Shown here in pieces: positions 53,673 to 62,270 of a stretch of 64,000 nucleotides of DNA. The notes beneath the pieces are model-generated. The model worked only from the letters and a program-made list of their open reading frames with translations, had not been told where the DNA came from and ran no database searches. The position numbers were made by a program, and so were the translations under genes. This DNA comes from Chelatococcus reniformis (lineage in GTDB: Bacteria > Pseudomonadota > Alphaproteobacteria > Rhizobiales > Beijerinckiaceae): the NCBI RefSeq assembly GCF_014640075.1, contig NZ_BMGG01000001.1, positions 806,001-870,000 of the forward strand, given 5' to 3'. The stretch's first letter is position 1; the number at the start of each line of letters is the position of its first letter.

Positions 53673-54455
53673 TCAGTTGTTGCGCTGGCCGAAGAGCGAC
53701 AGCAGCATCGTGAACATGTTGATGAAGTCGAGGTACAGCGACAGCGCGCCGTGGATCGACTTGCGGGCCGCCGTCTCGTGGCTGTCGCCCTCGTAGTACA
53801 TCTCCTTGATGCGCTGCGTGTCCCACGCGGTCAGGCCGGCGAACACCAGCACGCCGATCACCGAGATGGCGAACTGCAAGGCGCTGGAGGCCAGGAACAG
53901 GTTCACCAGCGAGGCGATGATCAGGCCGATCAGGCCCATCACCAGGAACGAGCCCATGGCCGACAGGTCACGCTTGGTGGTGTAGCCATAGAGGCTCAGG
54001 CCACCGAACGCCGCCGCCGTGATGAAGAACACGCGGCCGATCGAGGCATGCGTGTACACCAGGAAGATGGAGGAGAGCGACAGGCCCATCAGCGCCGCGA
54101 AGGCGAAGAAGGTGAGCCGCGCCGTCTGCACCGACATCCGGTCCATCCTGGCGCTCAGGAAGAACACGAAGCCGAGGGGGGCGAGCATGACGACCCACTT
54201 CAGCGGGCTCACGAACAGCGTGCGGCCGAACTCGGTCAGCATCAGGCTGCCGACCCGCGCCACCGCATTCGACGGATCGCCCGTCACCGACAGCATGTAC
54301 GTGCCGATCGCCGCCAGGCCGGTGATGGCCAGGCCCACCACCATGTTGTTGTACACGCCAAGCATGTAGGACCGCAGGCCCTGATCGAGCGCGACGGTCC
54401 CGGTCTGAGCGTAGCCCGGGCCATAGCCAGGGGCGCCGCGATTCCAGTCTGACAT
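53673..54455 (-). CDS. Bax inhibitor-1/YccA-family membrane protein
   Basis: A 260-residue protein with seven membrane segments. After a Gly/Tyr-rich N-terminus (GAPGYGPGYAQTG), AALDQ-like TVALDQGLRSYMLGVYNNM begins the fold. The pair of acidic residues near the C-terminus lies in AWDTQRIKEMYYEGDS, with LYLDFINMFTMLLSLFG at the end, typical of the family. BI-1 proteins are pH-sensitive calcium leak channels in model studies; YccA also restrains FtsH. AGAGGAATTG precedes the ATG at 54455. Confidence 0.92.
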   Translation of the reverse strand: MSDWNRGAPGYGPGYAQTGTVALDQGLRSYMLGVYNNMVVGLAITGLAAIGTYMLSVTGDPSNAVARVGSLMLTEFGRTLFVSPLKWVVMLAPLGFVFFLSARMDRMSVQTARLTFFAFAALMGLSLSSIFLVYTHASIGRVFFITAAAFGGLSLYGYTTKRDLSAMGSFLVMGLIGLIIASLVNLFLASSALQFAISVIGVLVFAGLTAWDTQRIKEMYYEGDSHETAARKSIHGALSLYLDFINMFTMLLSLFGQRNN

Positions 54456-54846
54456 CAATTCCTCTCGAGACGGTTGGATAGTCCCCTCGATGCCCTCTCC
54501 CGGCATCGTCACAAATATGGTCCGATATGGGATAGCTTACAAGAGAAAGACGGCGGAGGTCGATTAATCTTCGGTAACACTGCCGCCGCGCCGGGCCGGA
54601 CCCGATAAAAAGCTGAGCTCCGGACTCGCGGCCTGCAACAGCGGGCCGGCACGGTCGCGTTTGTGTTTCCCGCCGCCACCGCAAGTCGGCTTTGCGTCGC
54701 CGCTTCCCCGTCGAAGCACCCAAGACAACCTGATGCGCGGATCGGCTATTTTTCGTTGAACTTGGTGTCTTTGAACTTGGTGTCGTTGGACCGGGTGCGC
54801 TGCACGGCCCTTGCCGGACCGGGAGCCTCGGCGTCCGACGGGCGCC
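54456..54846. other. 391-base gap with promoter and a tandem 15-base repeat
   Basis: No gene recognised. Near the left end is a candidate promoter for the BI-1 gene. At 54756-54785 there are two tandem copies of a 15-base unit TTGAACTTGGTGTC(T/G). The AT-rich patch TATTTTTCG lies just before them. The right end is the tail side of the permease gene. Confidence 0.5.
54514..54542 (-). promoter_or_regulatory. Candidate promoter of the BI-1 gene
   Basis: On the minus strand, TTGTAA (complement of 54537-54542) and CATATT (complement of 54514-54519) are 17 bases apart. Transcription would begin about 50 bases before the ATG. It is the only AT-rich stretch near the start. Confidence 0.4.
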
Positions 54847-57432
54847 TCAGAGGTTGCGCAGGTGCGGTGCCGGCGGCTGGCCCAGCACGCGCCAGGTGCC
54901 CATGAGGCCGAGCCCCACCGTCACCACGACGGCGAGCACCGCGGCGAACAGCGGCCCCGGCCAGGAGAAGACGAAGGCGAGCTTCATCACCTGGGTCACG
55001 ATGACGGCGGCGCCGAGCGTGCCGGCAGCCAGGCCAAACACGGCGGCGGCGAGCCCGAGCGCGCCGTATTCCAGGGCGTAGGCCGCCATCAGGCGCGCGC
55101 GTGTCGCCCCCAGGGTTTTCAGCACCACCGCGTCATAGAGGCGGGCGCGGTGGCCGGCGGCCAGGGCGCCCGCCAGCACCAGCACGCTCGCCAGCAGGGC
55201 GATGGAGCTAGCGCCGCGGATGGCCAGCGCCAGCTCGCTGACGATGTCGTCGATGGCGGCCAGGGCGTCCTTGACGCGCACGCTGGAGACCATGGGAAAC
55301 GCCTGGGCCGCCGCGCGCACCACCTGCGCCTCCGCGGCCGCGCCGGCCCCCGGCGCCAGCCGCAGCGTGGCGAGGTCGGTGTGCGGCGCACCGCGGAAGC
55401 TGTCGGGCGAGAACACCATGACGAAATTGATGCCGAGCGAGCGCCACTCGACCGTCCGCAGGTTGCCCACTGTCGCCTTGACGTCGCGGCCGAGCACATT
55501 GACGACGACCGCATCGCCGACCGCGAGGCCGAGCCCCCTGGCGACCTCCGCATCGAAGGACACCAGCGGCGGCCCCGCATGGTCGGAGGGCCACCATTCA
55601 CCTGCGGTCACCCGCGAGCCCTCGGGCAGCTCGGCCGCATAGGTGATGCCGCGATCGCCCTCCAGCACCCAGGCGACGTCCTGGGCCACCGAGAGCTTGT
55701 CGACCGGGATGCCCTTCAGCGACACCAGGCGACCGCGCATCATCGGCACGGTCTCGAAGCGCCCGCTCGGCGCCTCGCGGGCGACGAAGGCGGCAAACTC
55801 GGCGGCGCGGCTGCTCGGCACGTCGAGAAAGTAGAAATCCGGCGCCTGGGCCGGCAGGGTCCGCGTCAGCTGCTGGCGGATGTTGGCGTCGATGAGCGCC
55901 AGGGTGACGAGCAGCGTCACCCCCAAACCGAGCGACAGCACCAGCGACGGCGTCAGCGCACCGGGCCGATGGATGTTGGCGAGCGCGAGGCGCGGCACGA
56001 AGGCGCGGGGCCGCGGCAGCCGCCGCGCCAGCGCCATCAGGCCCTGCGCCACCGCCCGCAACATCAGGAAGGCGGCCGCCGCGGCAGCCACGTAGATCAT
56101 GGCGATGCGCCGCTCGTAGGCGAAGCCGACGGCAACAGCGATCAGCGTCGCGAGAGCCACGGCGAGGGCCGCAAGGTAGACCGGCCGGGGCCACGCGCGG
56201 CTCGGCGCGACCAGATCGCGGAACAGGCCGGACACGGGCACGTCGTGGGCGCGGCCGAGCGGCCCGATGGCGAAGACGAAGGCAGTGAGCAGACCGTAGA
56301 CCGCGGCGACGGCGAGCTCGGAGAGCGCAAGCGTCGGCTGCACCGGGATCGGCAGGATGGAGCCGGCGAGCGCAACGGCGACGAACGGAAAGGCGGCGCC
56401 GAACGCCAGTCCGATGAGCACCCCGAGCGCCGCGATGATCATGATCTGCGTGAGGTAGATGGCGACGACGCGCCGGCCCGGCGCGCCGAGGCTCTTCATG
56501 GTGGCGATCGTCGGCTGCTGTCGCTCGACGAAGCCGCGCACTGCATTGGCGATACCGACGCCGCCCACGACCAGCGCCGTCAGCCCCACCAGCGTCAGGA
56601 ATTGCGTGAAGCGCTCGACGTTGCGCTCGAACTGCGGCGCCGCGCTGACGCGCGAGCGGATCTGCCAGCCGGCCTTGGGGAAGGCCTGCTCCAGCTCGTC
56701 GATGCTGCGGGCGAGCCCCGCGTCGCCGGCGCGCGCCGGCGGCAGCACGACCTGATAGGTCCAGCGCACCAGGCTGCCCGGCTGGATCAACCCCGTGGCG
56801 GCGAGTGCCTGCTGCGAGAGGATCAGGCGCGGGCCGAAGCCGACACCGCCCGACAGCTTGTCGGGCTCGCCGGCGAGCTCGGCCTTGAGCTCGATCGTGG
56901 CGTTGCCGATGCTGACGCGGTCGCCGACCGCGAGATTAAGCCGTGCGAAGAGGGCTGGATCGGCCACCGCGCCGAAGGTGCCGTCGTGGGCCGCGAGCAG
57001 GCTCGCCAGCGGCGCCTCCGGCTTGGTCTCGACCGCTCCGACCAGGGGGTAGGCGCCGTCCACTGCCTTGAGCTCGACGAGCGCGGCGCCGCCGGCACCG
57101 GTCGCCATGGCGCGCAGGTTGGCGACCGCGGCCACGAACCCGGCACTGTCGAGAAAGCGTCGCTCCTCGGGGGTCGCCGGGCGCTGCAGCAGGCTGACGG
57201 CGACATCGCCGCCGAGGATGCGGCGCCCCTCGCGGGCAAGCCCGTCGCTCAGGCTGCGCGAGACGCTAGCGACACCGGCGATGGCGGTGACCCCCAGAAT
57301 CAGGCACGCGAGGAAGATGCCGAAGCCCCTGAGGCCGCCGCGCAGTTCGCGCAGCGCGAGCCGCAGCACCAACGGACCGCGCCAGCGCCGGCCCCCTGCC
57401 GGCATCGCGCCGGCCGCGGTGACTTCCGTCAT
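54847..57432 (-). CDS. FtsX-like ABC permease, YbbP type
   Basis: An 861-residue inner-membrane protein with two FtsX-like permease units: one around residues 25-430 and a second in the C-terminal part, ten hydrophobic segments in all. Landmarks are LRELRGGLRGFGIFLACLILGV at the N-terminus, GGVGIANAVRGFVERQQPTIATMKSLGA, and LYDAVVLKTLGATRARLMAAYALEYG near the end. The family is predicted to work with a YbbA ATPase in mechanotransmission or lipid and lipoprotein handling rather than in simple transport. Its ATG overlaps the ATPase stop by four bases (ATGA). Confidence 0.92.
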   Translation of the reverse strand: MTEVTAAGAMPAGGRRWRGPLVLRLALRELRGGLRGFGIFLACLILGVTAIAGVASVSRSLSDGLAREGRRILGGDVAVSLLQRPATPEERRFLDSAGFVAAVANLRAMATGAGGAALVELKAVDGAYPLVGAVETKPEAPLASLLAAHDGTFGAVADPALFARLNLAVGDRVSIGNATIELKAELAGEPDKLSGGVGFGPRLILSQQALAATGLIQPGSLVRWTYQVVLPPARAGDAGLARSIDELEQAFPKAGWQIRSRVSAAPQFERNVERFTQFLTLVGLTALVVGGVGIANAVRGFVERQQPTIATMKSLGAPGRRVVAIYLTQIMIIAALGVLIGLAFGAAFPFVAVALAGSILPIPVQPTLALSELAVAAVYGLLTAFVFAIGPLGRAHDVPVSGLFRDLVAPSRAWPRPVYLAALAVALATLIAVAVGFAYERRIAMIYVAAAAAAFLMLRAVAQGLMALARRLPRPRAFVPRLALANIHRPGALTPSLVLSLGLGVTLLVTLALIDANIRQQLTRTLPAQAPDFYFLDVPSSRAAEFAAFVAREAPSGRFETVPMMRGRLVSLKGIPVDKLSVAQDVAWVLEGDRGITYAAELPEGSRVTAGEWWPSDHAGPPLVSFDAEVARGLGLAVGDAVVVNVLGRDVKATVGNLRTVEWRSLGINFVMVFSPDSFRGAPHTDLATLRLAPGAGAAAEAQVVRAAAQAFPMVSSVRVKDALAAIDDIVSELALAIRGASSIALLASVLVLAGALAAGHRARLYDAVVLKTLGATRARLMAAYALEYGALGLAAAVFGLAAGTLGAAVIVTQVMKLAFVFSWPGPLFAAVLAVVVTVGLGLMGTWRVLGQPPAPHLRNL

Positions 57433-58190
57433 GGGGCTGCGGCCCCGAGCGCGGGCGTGGCCGGAATGGACGGGGGCGTATCGGCCTCCGCGTCCGTGAC
57501 GATGCGGCCGGAGCGCAGCCGCACCACCCGGTCGCAGCGCCGCGCCAGACCGAGATCGTGCGTCACGAGCACGAGGGTGGCACCGCGGTCGCGCCGCAAG
57601 CCGAAGAGCAGGTCGACGATGCCCGCCCCGGTGCGTTCGTCCAGATTGCCGGTCGGCTCGTCGGCCACCAGCACGGCGGGGCCGGCGACGATGGCCCGGG
57701 CCACCGCCACGCGCTGCTGCTCGCCGCCCGACAGCTGGGCCGGATAGTGCCCGGCGCGCTCGCGCAGCCCGACGGCCGCGAGCTCCGCCTCGGCCCGCGC
57801 GAAGGCGTCCTCGGCCCCCGCCAGCTCCAGCGGCAGCGCCACGTTCTCCAGCGCCGTCATGGTGGGCACCAGGTGGAACGACTGGAAGACGATGCCGACG
57901 TGACGGCCGCGAAAGCGGGCGAGCCCGTCCTCGTCTAGGGCGCCGAGATCCTGCCCCGCCAGCCTGACGCGGCCCTTGTCGGGCCGCTCGAGGCCGGCGA
58001 GCGTCATCAGCAAGGTGGATTTGCCGGAACCGGAGGGACCGACCAGACCGACGGCCTCGCCGGCGGCAATGTCGAGGGAGATACCGCGCAGGATGTGCAC
58101 GCGGGCGGCGCCAGCCCCCAGCGACAGTTGCACATCCGCAAGCGAGATCGCCATATCGGGGCCGGATTTGCCGCCCACGGATCGCTCCAT
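57429..58190 (-). CDS. ABC transporter ATPase, YbbA/LolD type
   Basis: A 253-residue nucleotide-binding subunit. Walker A is GPSGSGKST, the Q loop VFQSFHLVPTMTALENVALPLEL is typical of the LolD/MacB group, the signature is LSGGEQQR and Walker B VLVADEPTGNLD; the switch His is in LVTHD. It pairs with the permease just downstream. ACAAGGAC precedes the ATG; upstream the frame stays open through the divergent esterase start and is not coding. The gene is divergent from the TesA-like esterase, the same arrangement as ybbA-tesA in enterobacteria. Confidence 0.95.
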   Translation of the reverse strand: MERSVGGKSGPDMAISLADVQLSLGAGAARVHILRGISLDIAAGEAVGLVGPSGSGKSTLLMTLAGLERPDKGRVRLAGQDLGALDEDGLARFRGRHVGIVFQSFHLVPTMTALENVALPLELAGAEDAFARAEAELAAVGLRERAGHYPAQLSGGEQQRVAVARAIVAGPAVLVADEPTGNLDERTGAGIVDLLFGLRRDRGATLVLVTHDLGLARRCDRVVRLRSGRIVTDAEADTPPSIPATPALGAAAP

Positions 58191-58323
58191 GTCCTTGTCC
58201 GCTCTCGTCTGTCGCCGCGACGCATATGGGGAGCCGCGCGCAGCCGGCCAACGGCCGGTCGCTTTGCCGCAGCCCGCCCCGCCGCCCAAGCGCTCGACCG
58301 CTGGCCCGTCGCATCTTAAGCGC

Positions 58324-58977
58324 GTGGTCACCATCGCCGCGATGGTGGTTGCGTGCGTCATGTCGTCAATCGTCTCCCGACCCGCCGGCGCCGAGCCGGG
58401 GCCCGGCTCGGCGCCGCTGCGCGTCGTCGCGCTCGGCGACAGCCTGACTGCGGGCTTCGGCCTGCCGCAGCCCGATGCCTTTCCGGCGGTGCTGCAGAAG
58501 GCCCTGGCGGCGAAGGGCCACAACGTCACCATCGCCAATGCGGGCGTGTCGGGGGACACCACCTCCGGCGGGCTGGCACGGCTCGACTGGTCGGTGCCGG
58601 ACGGCACCCAGGCGGTGATCCTGGAGCTCGGCGCCAACGACATGCTGCGCGGCATCGACCCGGCGGTGCCGCGCACGGCGCTCGAGGGCATCATCGCCAA
58701 GCTCAAGGAGCGCGGCATCCCCGTGCTGCTCACCGGCATGCGCGCGGCGCCCAATCTCGGCGGCCCCTACGCTGCACAATTCGAGGGCATCTACACCGAT
58801 CTGGCCAAGCGCTACCAGCTGATGCTCTACCCGTTCTTCCTGGACGGCGTCGCCGGCGACCGTGAGCTCCTGCTGCCCGACGGGCTGCACCCCAATGCGG
58901 CGGGCGTCCGGACCATCGTCGAGCGCATCCTGCCGACGGTGGAGCGCTTCCTCGGCGGCCTGCCGCGCCAAGGCTGA
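58324..58977 (+). CDS. TesA-like GDSL esterase / arylesterase
   Basis: A 217-residue SGNH hydrolase, probably periplasmic. A hydrophobic leader (VVTIAAMVVACVMSSIVS, ending in AGAE) precedes GDS with the nucleophile Ser40. Block III is LELGANDML and the Asp-His pair is in LPDGLHPN (Asp186, His189), so the triad is complete. TesA acts as thioesterase, lysophospholipase and arylesterase. The start is a GTG; an ATG at 58342 lies inside the leader. It is divergent from the YbbA-type ATPase with 133 bases between. Confidence 0.92.
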   Translation: MVTIAAMVVACVMSSIVSRPAGAEPGPGSAPLRVVALGDSLTAGFGLPQPDAFPAVLQKALAAKGHNVTIANAGVSGDTTSGGLARLDWSVPDGTQAVILELGANDMLRGIDPAVPRTALEGIIAKLKERGIPVLLTGMRAAPNLGGPYAAQFEGIYTDLAKRYQLMLYPFFLDGVAGDRELLLPDGLHPNAAGVRTIVERILPTVERFLGGLPRQG

Positions 58978-58996
58978 AGGGGCGTCGCCATGGCAC

Positions 58997-59920
58997 TCAA
59001 GGGGTGGGCACCTCGGTGCTGAGCGCCCAGTCGTTGCCCGCGAACCAGCAGCGATCGGGTCGGATCGGTCGCTTCCAGACCAGGCTCCGCACGCGGTCGA
59101 GCCCGCCCCCGCCGAACGCCCGGGCCAAAGCGGCGATCTGCGCCTCGTCGTGCGCGGCCAAGCCGCCCTCGGCGCAAACGAAATAGGCTGGACTCACCGC
59201 CCGTGCCGCCCGCCCGCGGGCCTGCCGCTGAACGCACAGGGCGGCGCCGCGATCGCTGTGGCGGCCTCCCATGGCCGGCCGCTCGGGACCGGGACCGCCC
59301 AGCCAGAACACCAGCCGGCCATCGGGTACCAGATGTTCGATCCAAGGGTCGGCCGGCCGGATCACGCCGAAGTTTACGTAGATGCCGTCGACCGGCGTCT
59401 GCGGCCACACCGCCCCGTCGCCGCAGACGACCCGCACGTTGGTGCGGCCGGACAGCGCCGCCGTGGCGCGCCGGGCCAATGCGGGGTCGACCTCGACCGC
59501 GGTAACCTGGCCGGCCGGCCCGACCAGCTCGGCCAGGATCGCGCTGTAATAGCCCGTGCCGGCGCCGATATGAACGACGTGGTCGCCGGCGCGCGGACCG
59601 AGCGCGTCCAACAACTTGGCGTGCAGCGACGGGCTGCCGTTGTTCACCCCGCGGGCCGCGTCGAGGGCGACGACCACATCCTGGTACAGCACGACGGGAT
59701 CGGTGCCCGCGAGCGGCTGATCGGTGCCGAACGCCGTCGAGACGCGCCACGGCGGATCGCCGACGAAGGCCTCCCGCGACACGGCCGCCAAGCCCCGCGC
59801 GATCGCCGCATTCTCGATACCGGCGATCGCCAGCATCTGCCGCGCGTAGGCCCGCCGCGCCAGCGCGAGCTCGGCCGGCGTGAACGGTGCGTCATGCGGC
59901 GGAAGCGCGGCGATCGGCAT
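58997..59920 (-). CDS. Protein-L-isoaspartate O-methyltransferase-like protein
   Basis: A 307-residue protein with a class I methyltransferase core. QPLAGTDPVVLYQDVVVALD and GSPSLHAKLLDALG resemble the PCMT N-terminal half, and the SAM loop is VVHIGAGTGYYSAILAELVG near residue 125, followed by VTAVEVDPALARRA. PCMT repairs isoaspartyl residues. The C-terminal 110 residues extend beyond the usual length of about 215, and the PCMT substrate motif is altered, so the substrate may differ. Convergent with the esterase gene, 19 bases apart. Confidence 0.75.
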   Translation of the reverse strand: MPIAALPPHDAPFTPAELALARRAYARQMLAIAGIENAAIARGLAAVSREAFVGDPPWRVSTAFGTDQPLAGTDPVVLYQDVVVALDAARGVNNGSPSLHAKLLDALGPRAGDHVVHIGAGTGYYSAILAELVGPAGQVTAVEVDPALARRATAALSGRTNVRVVCGDGAVWPQTPVDGIYVNFGVIRPADPWIEHLVPDGRLVFWLGGPGPERPAMGGRHSDRGAALCVQRQARGRAARAVSPAYFVCAEGGLAAHDEAQIAALARAFGGGGLDRVRSLVWKRPIRPDRCWFAGNDWALSTEVPTP

Positions 59921-60177
59921 GGCTGCGATCCTTCGTCGGCTCGAGGACTTTGCCGGACCCGGGAGCCGCCGCCCGGGCGCCGGTGCCCGGATGAGGATCC
60001 ACGACCACCGCAAGAGCATGGATCGCGGCAATTGGCGCCCCGTTTCGGATGGCCGTCATGGTGTCATTGTAAGGACTGCCCCACCGGACATCGACTGATT
60101 CGAGCCACATTTGGCACGCTTCGTGGTTGTCCCGTCGTCGTCGTGGCGCCGGCCGGCCGGCGGCAAGGAGGAGAACG

Positions 60178-60711
60178 ATGCCCCGTCTGTTCACCGGCCT
60201 CGAGATCCCTTCCGACATGAGCGACGCGCTCGCCCGCATGCGCGGCGGCCTGCCCGGCGCGCGCTGGATCGACCAGCAGAACTACCACATCACCCTGCGG
60301 TTCATCGGCGATATCGACCACGCCACGGCGCGCGACATCGATGCCGCGCTCGGGGAGGTGCACCGGGAGCCGGTGGCGGTGACGCTGGACAGTCTGTCGG
60401 CGTTCGGCGGCGGCCGCCCGCGGGCGGTGATCGCGCGCGTGGCGCCGACCGCGGCCCTCGCCGAGCTGCAGGCCGACCAGGAGCGCAGGGTGCGCAGCGC
60501 CGGCATTCCGCCCGAGGGGCGCAAGTTCACGCCGCACGTGACGCTGGCCCGCCTGCGCGACGCCTCGCCCATGGATGTCGCCGACTATCTCGCCCTGCGC
60601 GGCGCGTTTCCGACCATGCGCTTCACCGCCTACCGCTTCGTGCTGTTCTCCTCGCGCGACTCGGTGGGCGGCGGGCCCTACGTGATCGAGGCGGCCTACC
60701 CTCTCGGCTGA
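60178..60711 (+). CDS. thpR: ThpR, RNA 2',3'-cyclic phosphodiesterase
   Basis: A 177-residue 2H phosphoesterase. The two catalytic motifs are HITL (about residue 38) and HVTL (about residue 121). They hydrolyse 2',3'-cyclic phosphate ends; the protein was first named 2'-5' RNA ligase. RLFTGLEIP and LPGARWIDQQNYHITLRFIG are family-typical. AAGGAGGAGAACG precedes the ATG. Confidence 0.94.
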   Translation: MPRLFTGLEIPSDMSDALARMRGGLPGARWIDQQNYHITLRFIGDIDHATARDIDAALGEVHREPVAVTLDSLSAFGGGRPRAVIARVAPTAALAELQADQERRVRSAGIPPEGRKFTPHVTLARLRDASPMDVADYLALRGAFPTMRFTAYRFVLFSSRDSVGGGPYVIEAAYPLG

Positions 60712-60809
60712 GCCCCGCCCTTGGCTTGCGACGGGCCGAAGCTGCACCATGTCTTGAGCGCCGGCCGCCCCCGCGCGTAGGATGGGGGGACCGCGACGCG
60801 GAGAAGACG

Positions 60810-61208
60810 ATGGGGATTGCCGAGCCGTTCACGCCGGAGGAGATGCGCGCCATGCGGCACGCCGCCCAGGGCGCGTCCGGCGACGAGGCGCATGTTCGGA
60901 AGACCTTCTGGACCGCGCTGAAGCGGGTGGCCCGCAACGTACCGTTCGCCGAGGACCTGGTGTCGGCGTTCTATTGCGCGACCGATCCGGCGACGCCGCC
61001 GCGCGTGCGCATGATCCTGTTCGGCGCGCTCGCCTATTTCATCCTGCCGGTCGACGCTGTCTCGGATTTCCTGCCCCTGGTCGGCTTCACCGACGATGCC
61101 GCTGTCCTCGCGCTCGCGCTCGCGGCGGTCTCCAACGCCATCACGCCCGCCCACCGCCGCAAGGCGAAGGTGGCGCTCGACGGCGAGGATCGCGCCGCCC
61201 ACGCGTGA
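60810..61208 (+). CDS. DUF1232 (YkvA-like) membrane protein
   Basis: A 132-residue protein with the DUF1232 core: LVSAFYCATDPATPPRVRMILFGALAYFILPVDAVSDFLPLVGFTDDAAVLALAL. This contains one or two membrane-associated helices and the conserved P-D-x-x-D-x-x-P stretch. Function unknown. It starts 98 bases after thpR on the same strand. Confidence 0.9.
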   Translation: MGIAEPFTPEEMRAMRHAAQGASGDEAHVRKTFWTALKRVARNVPFAEDLVSAFYCATDPATPPRVRMILFGALAYFILPVDAVSDFLPLVGFTDDAAVLALALAAVSNAITPAHRRKAKVALDGEDRAAHA

Positions 61209-61322
61209 GGGCAGGCGCGGCGGCCGGGATTCGGAATCTTAACGGTTTCATGTTCTCGTGCGGCAAACGGGGCGGCCGTGCCGGCCCCTTCCTGTCTCAC
61301 CGCAAGGAACTATGATCACGCC

Positions 61323-61892
61323 ATGATTCGCCCCAGCTCGGTCGCTTTTCGCGCGCTGGCCTGCGCCGGCATGGTGCTGTCCGCGTCCCTTCTCACCCTT
61401 CCCGCCACGGCCCGGCCGGCCAGCAAGCCTGCGACGGGGAAGCCCGCCGCGCCCGGCGGCGGCCAGCAGATCGGCGCGTTCGGCGACTGGGGCGCCTACG
61501 CCTCACAGGGCAGGAACAAGGTCTGCTACGCCCTCTCGCAACCGAAGGAGCGGCTGCCCAAGCAGCTCAACCGCGACCCGGCGTATCTCTTCGTGTCCAT
61601 GCGGCCCGCCGACGGCGTGCGCAACGAGGTGAGCTGGGTGCTCGGCTTCGGCGCCAAGGACAGCACCGACGCGGAAGCGGTCGTCGACGGCACGGGCTTT
61701 GCGGTCGTCACCAAGGGCGCCAACGGCTGGATCAAGGATCCGGCCCAGGAGAGCCCTGTCGTCGCGGCCATGAGCAAGGGCGAGAAGCTCATCCTGAAGG
61801 TGCAGTCGGCGCGCGGCAACAAGCTCTCCGACGAATACTCCCTGCGCGGCTTCACCCAGGCGCTGGAGCGCGCCCGCAAGGAATGCTCCTGA
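61323..61892 (+). CDS. Invasion-associated locus B (IalB)-like exported protein
   Basis: A 189-residue protein with a signal peptide (about residues 1-30, ending in TARPA). The mature part shows GAFGDWGAYASQGRNKVCYALSQPK, DPAYLFVSMRPADGVRNEVSWVLGF and LSDEYSLRGFTQALERARKECS, matching the IalB family. In Bartonella IalB affects entry into red cells; in free-living relatives its role is unknown. The two cysteines probably form a disulphide in the periplasm. Family A copy 4 follows directly. Confidence 0.85.
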   Translation: MIRPSSVAFRALACAGMVLSASLLTLPATARPASKPATGKPAAPGGGQQIGAFGDWGAYASQGRNKVCYALSQPKERLPKQLNRDPAYLFVSMRPADGVRNEVSWVLGFGAKDSTDAEAVVDGTGFAVVTKGANGWIKDPAQESPVVAAMSKGEKLILKVQSARGNKLSDEYSLRGFTQALERARKECS

Positions 61893-61920
61893 CGCGGCCG
61901 CCCGCACCCGGTGGCGAACG

Positions 61921-62027
61921 ACTAGAGCATTTTCGAGCGAAGTGGACGCCGGTTCGCGTGAAGAAAATGCGACAAAACAAATAGATAGGCATTTCCGCGA
62001 TTCGGAGAAACGCGGAAATGCTCTAGT
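61921..62027. repeat. Family A intergenic palindromic repeat, copy 4
   Basis: The best-preserved ends: ACTAGAGCATTT (61921-61932) and AAATGCTCTAGT (62016-62027), 12 bases exactly inverted. The interior matches the other copies, with a one-base loss in the second AGAGCATTTC word. It follows the IalB stop by 28 bases. Confidence 0.9.
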
Positions 62028-62091
62028 CCCCCGGCCGCACGTCCAGCGGCCTGCCCGCGCGCCAGCGGCAGTTGTCGAGGCGCGCCGCGTG

Positions 62092-62120
62092 CTTGAAATC
62101 CCAGCCACCTTCCGCCATCT
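62092..62120 (+). promoter_or_regulatory. Candidate RpoH (heat-shock) promoter of htpG
   Basis: CTTGAAA at 62092-62098 and CCATCT at 62115-62120 with 16 bases between. CTTGAAA followed by a CCCCAT-T-like element is the sigma-32 pattern. Transcription from here would give a leader of about 145 bases containing two hairpins. It is supported by the presence of rpoH in the window and the known heat-shock control of htpG. Confidence 0.4.
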
Positions 62121-62141
62121 GGTGGTCGCCGATCTCCGAGT

Positions 62142-62184
62142 CGCTTCTTCTGCGACGGGTGACGTCTCCGTCGCAGAAGAAGCG
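62142..62184. repeat. Perfect 17-bp inverted repeat upstream of htpG
   Basis: Arms at 62142-62158 and 62168-62184, exact complements with a nine-base loop. Neither side has a T tract, so it is not a normal terminator. It would lie in the htpG leader if the promoter at 62092-62120 is used. Confidence 0.75.
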
Positions 62185-62205
62185 CCCCAGATCTAAGAAA
62201 GTTGG

Positions 62206-62246
62206 AGCATGTCCCGCGCCGATGCTCAAGCGGATCGGGATATGCT
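62206..62246. repeat. Family B-like hairpin next to the htpG start
   Basis: AGCATGTCCCG (62206-62216) pairs with CGGGATATGCT (62236-62246) with one G-T pair. It ends 24 bases before the htpG ATG, so the hairpin could hinder or shape ribosome access. Confidence 0.55.
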
Positions 62247-62270
62247 TTGGGATGAGAGGGTTTGCGTTCC

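Noticed and set aside
54756-54785. Tandem 15-base repeat as a microsatellite-type coding or CRISPR-like array
   Set aside because: Only two units, no spacers and no gene around it; probably a local duplication.
54811-57747. Plus-strand 978-codon open frame opposite the YbbP-type permease
   Set aside because: His/Arg/Gly/Gln-rich translation with no domain; the opposite strand encodes a clear permease overlapping its ATPase by ATGA.
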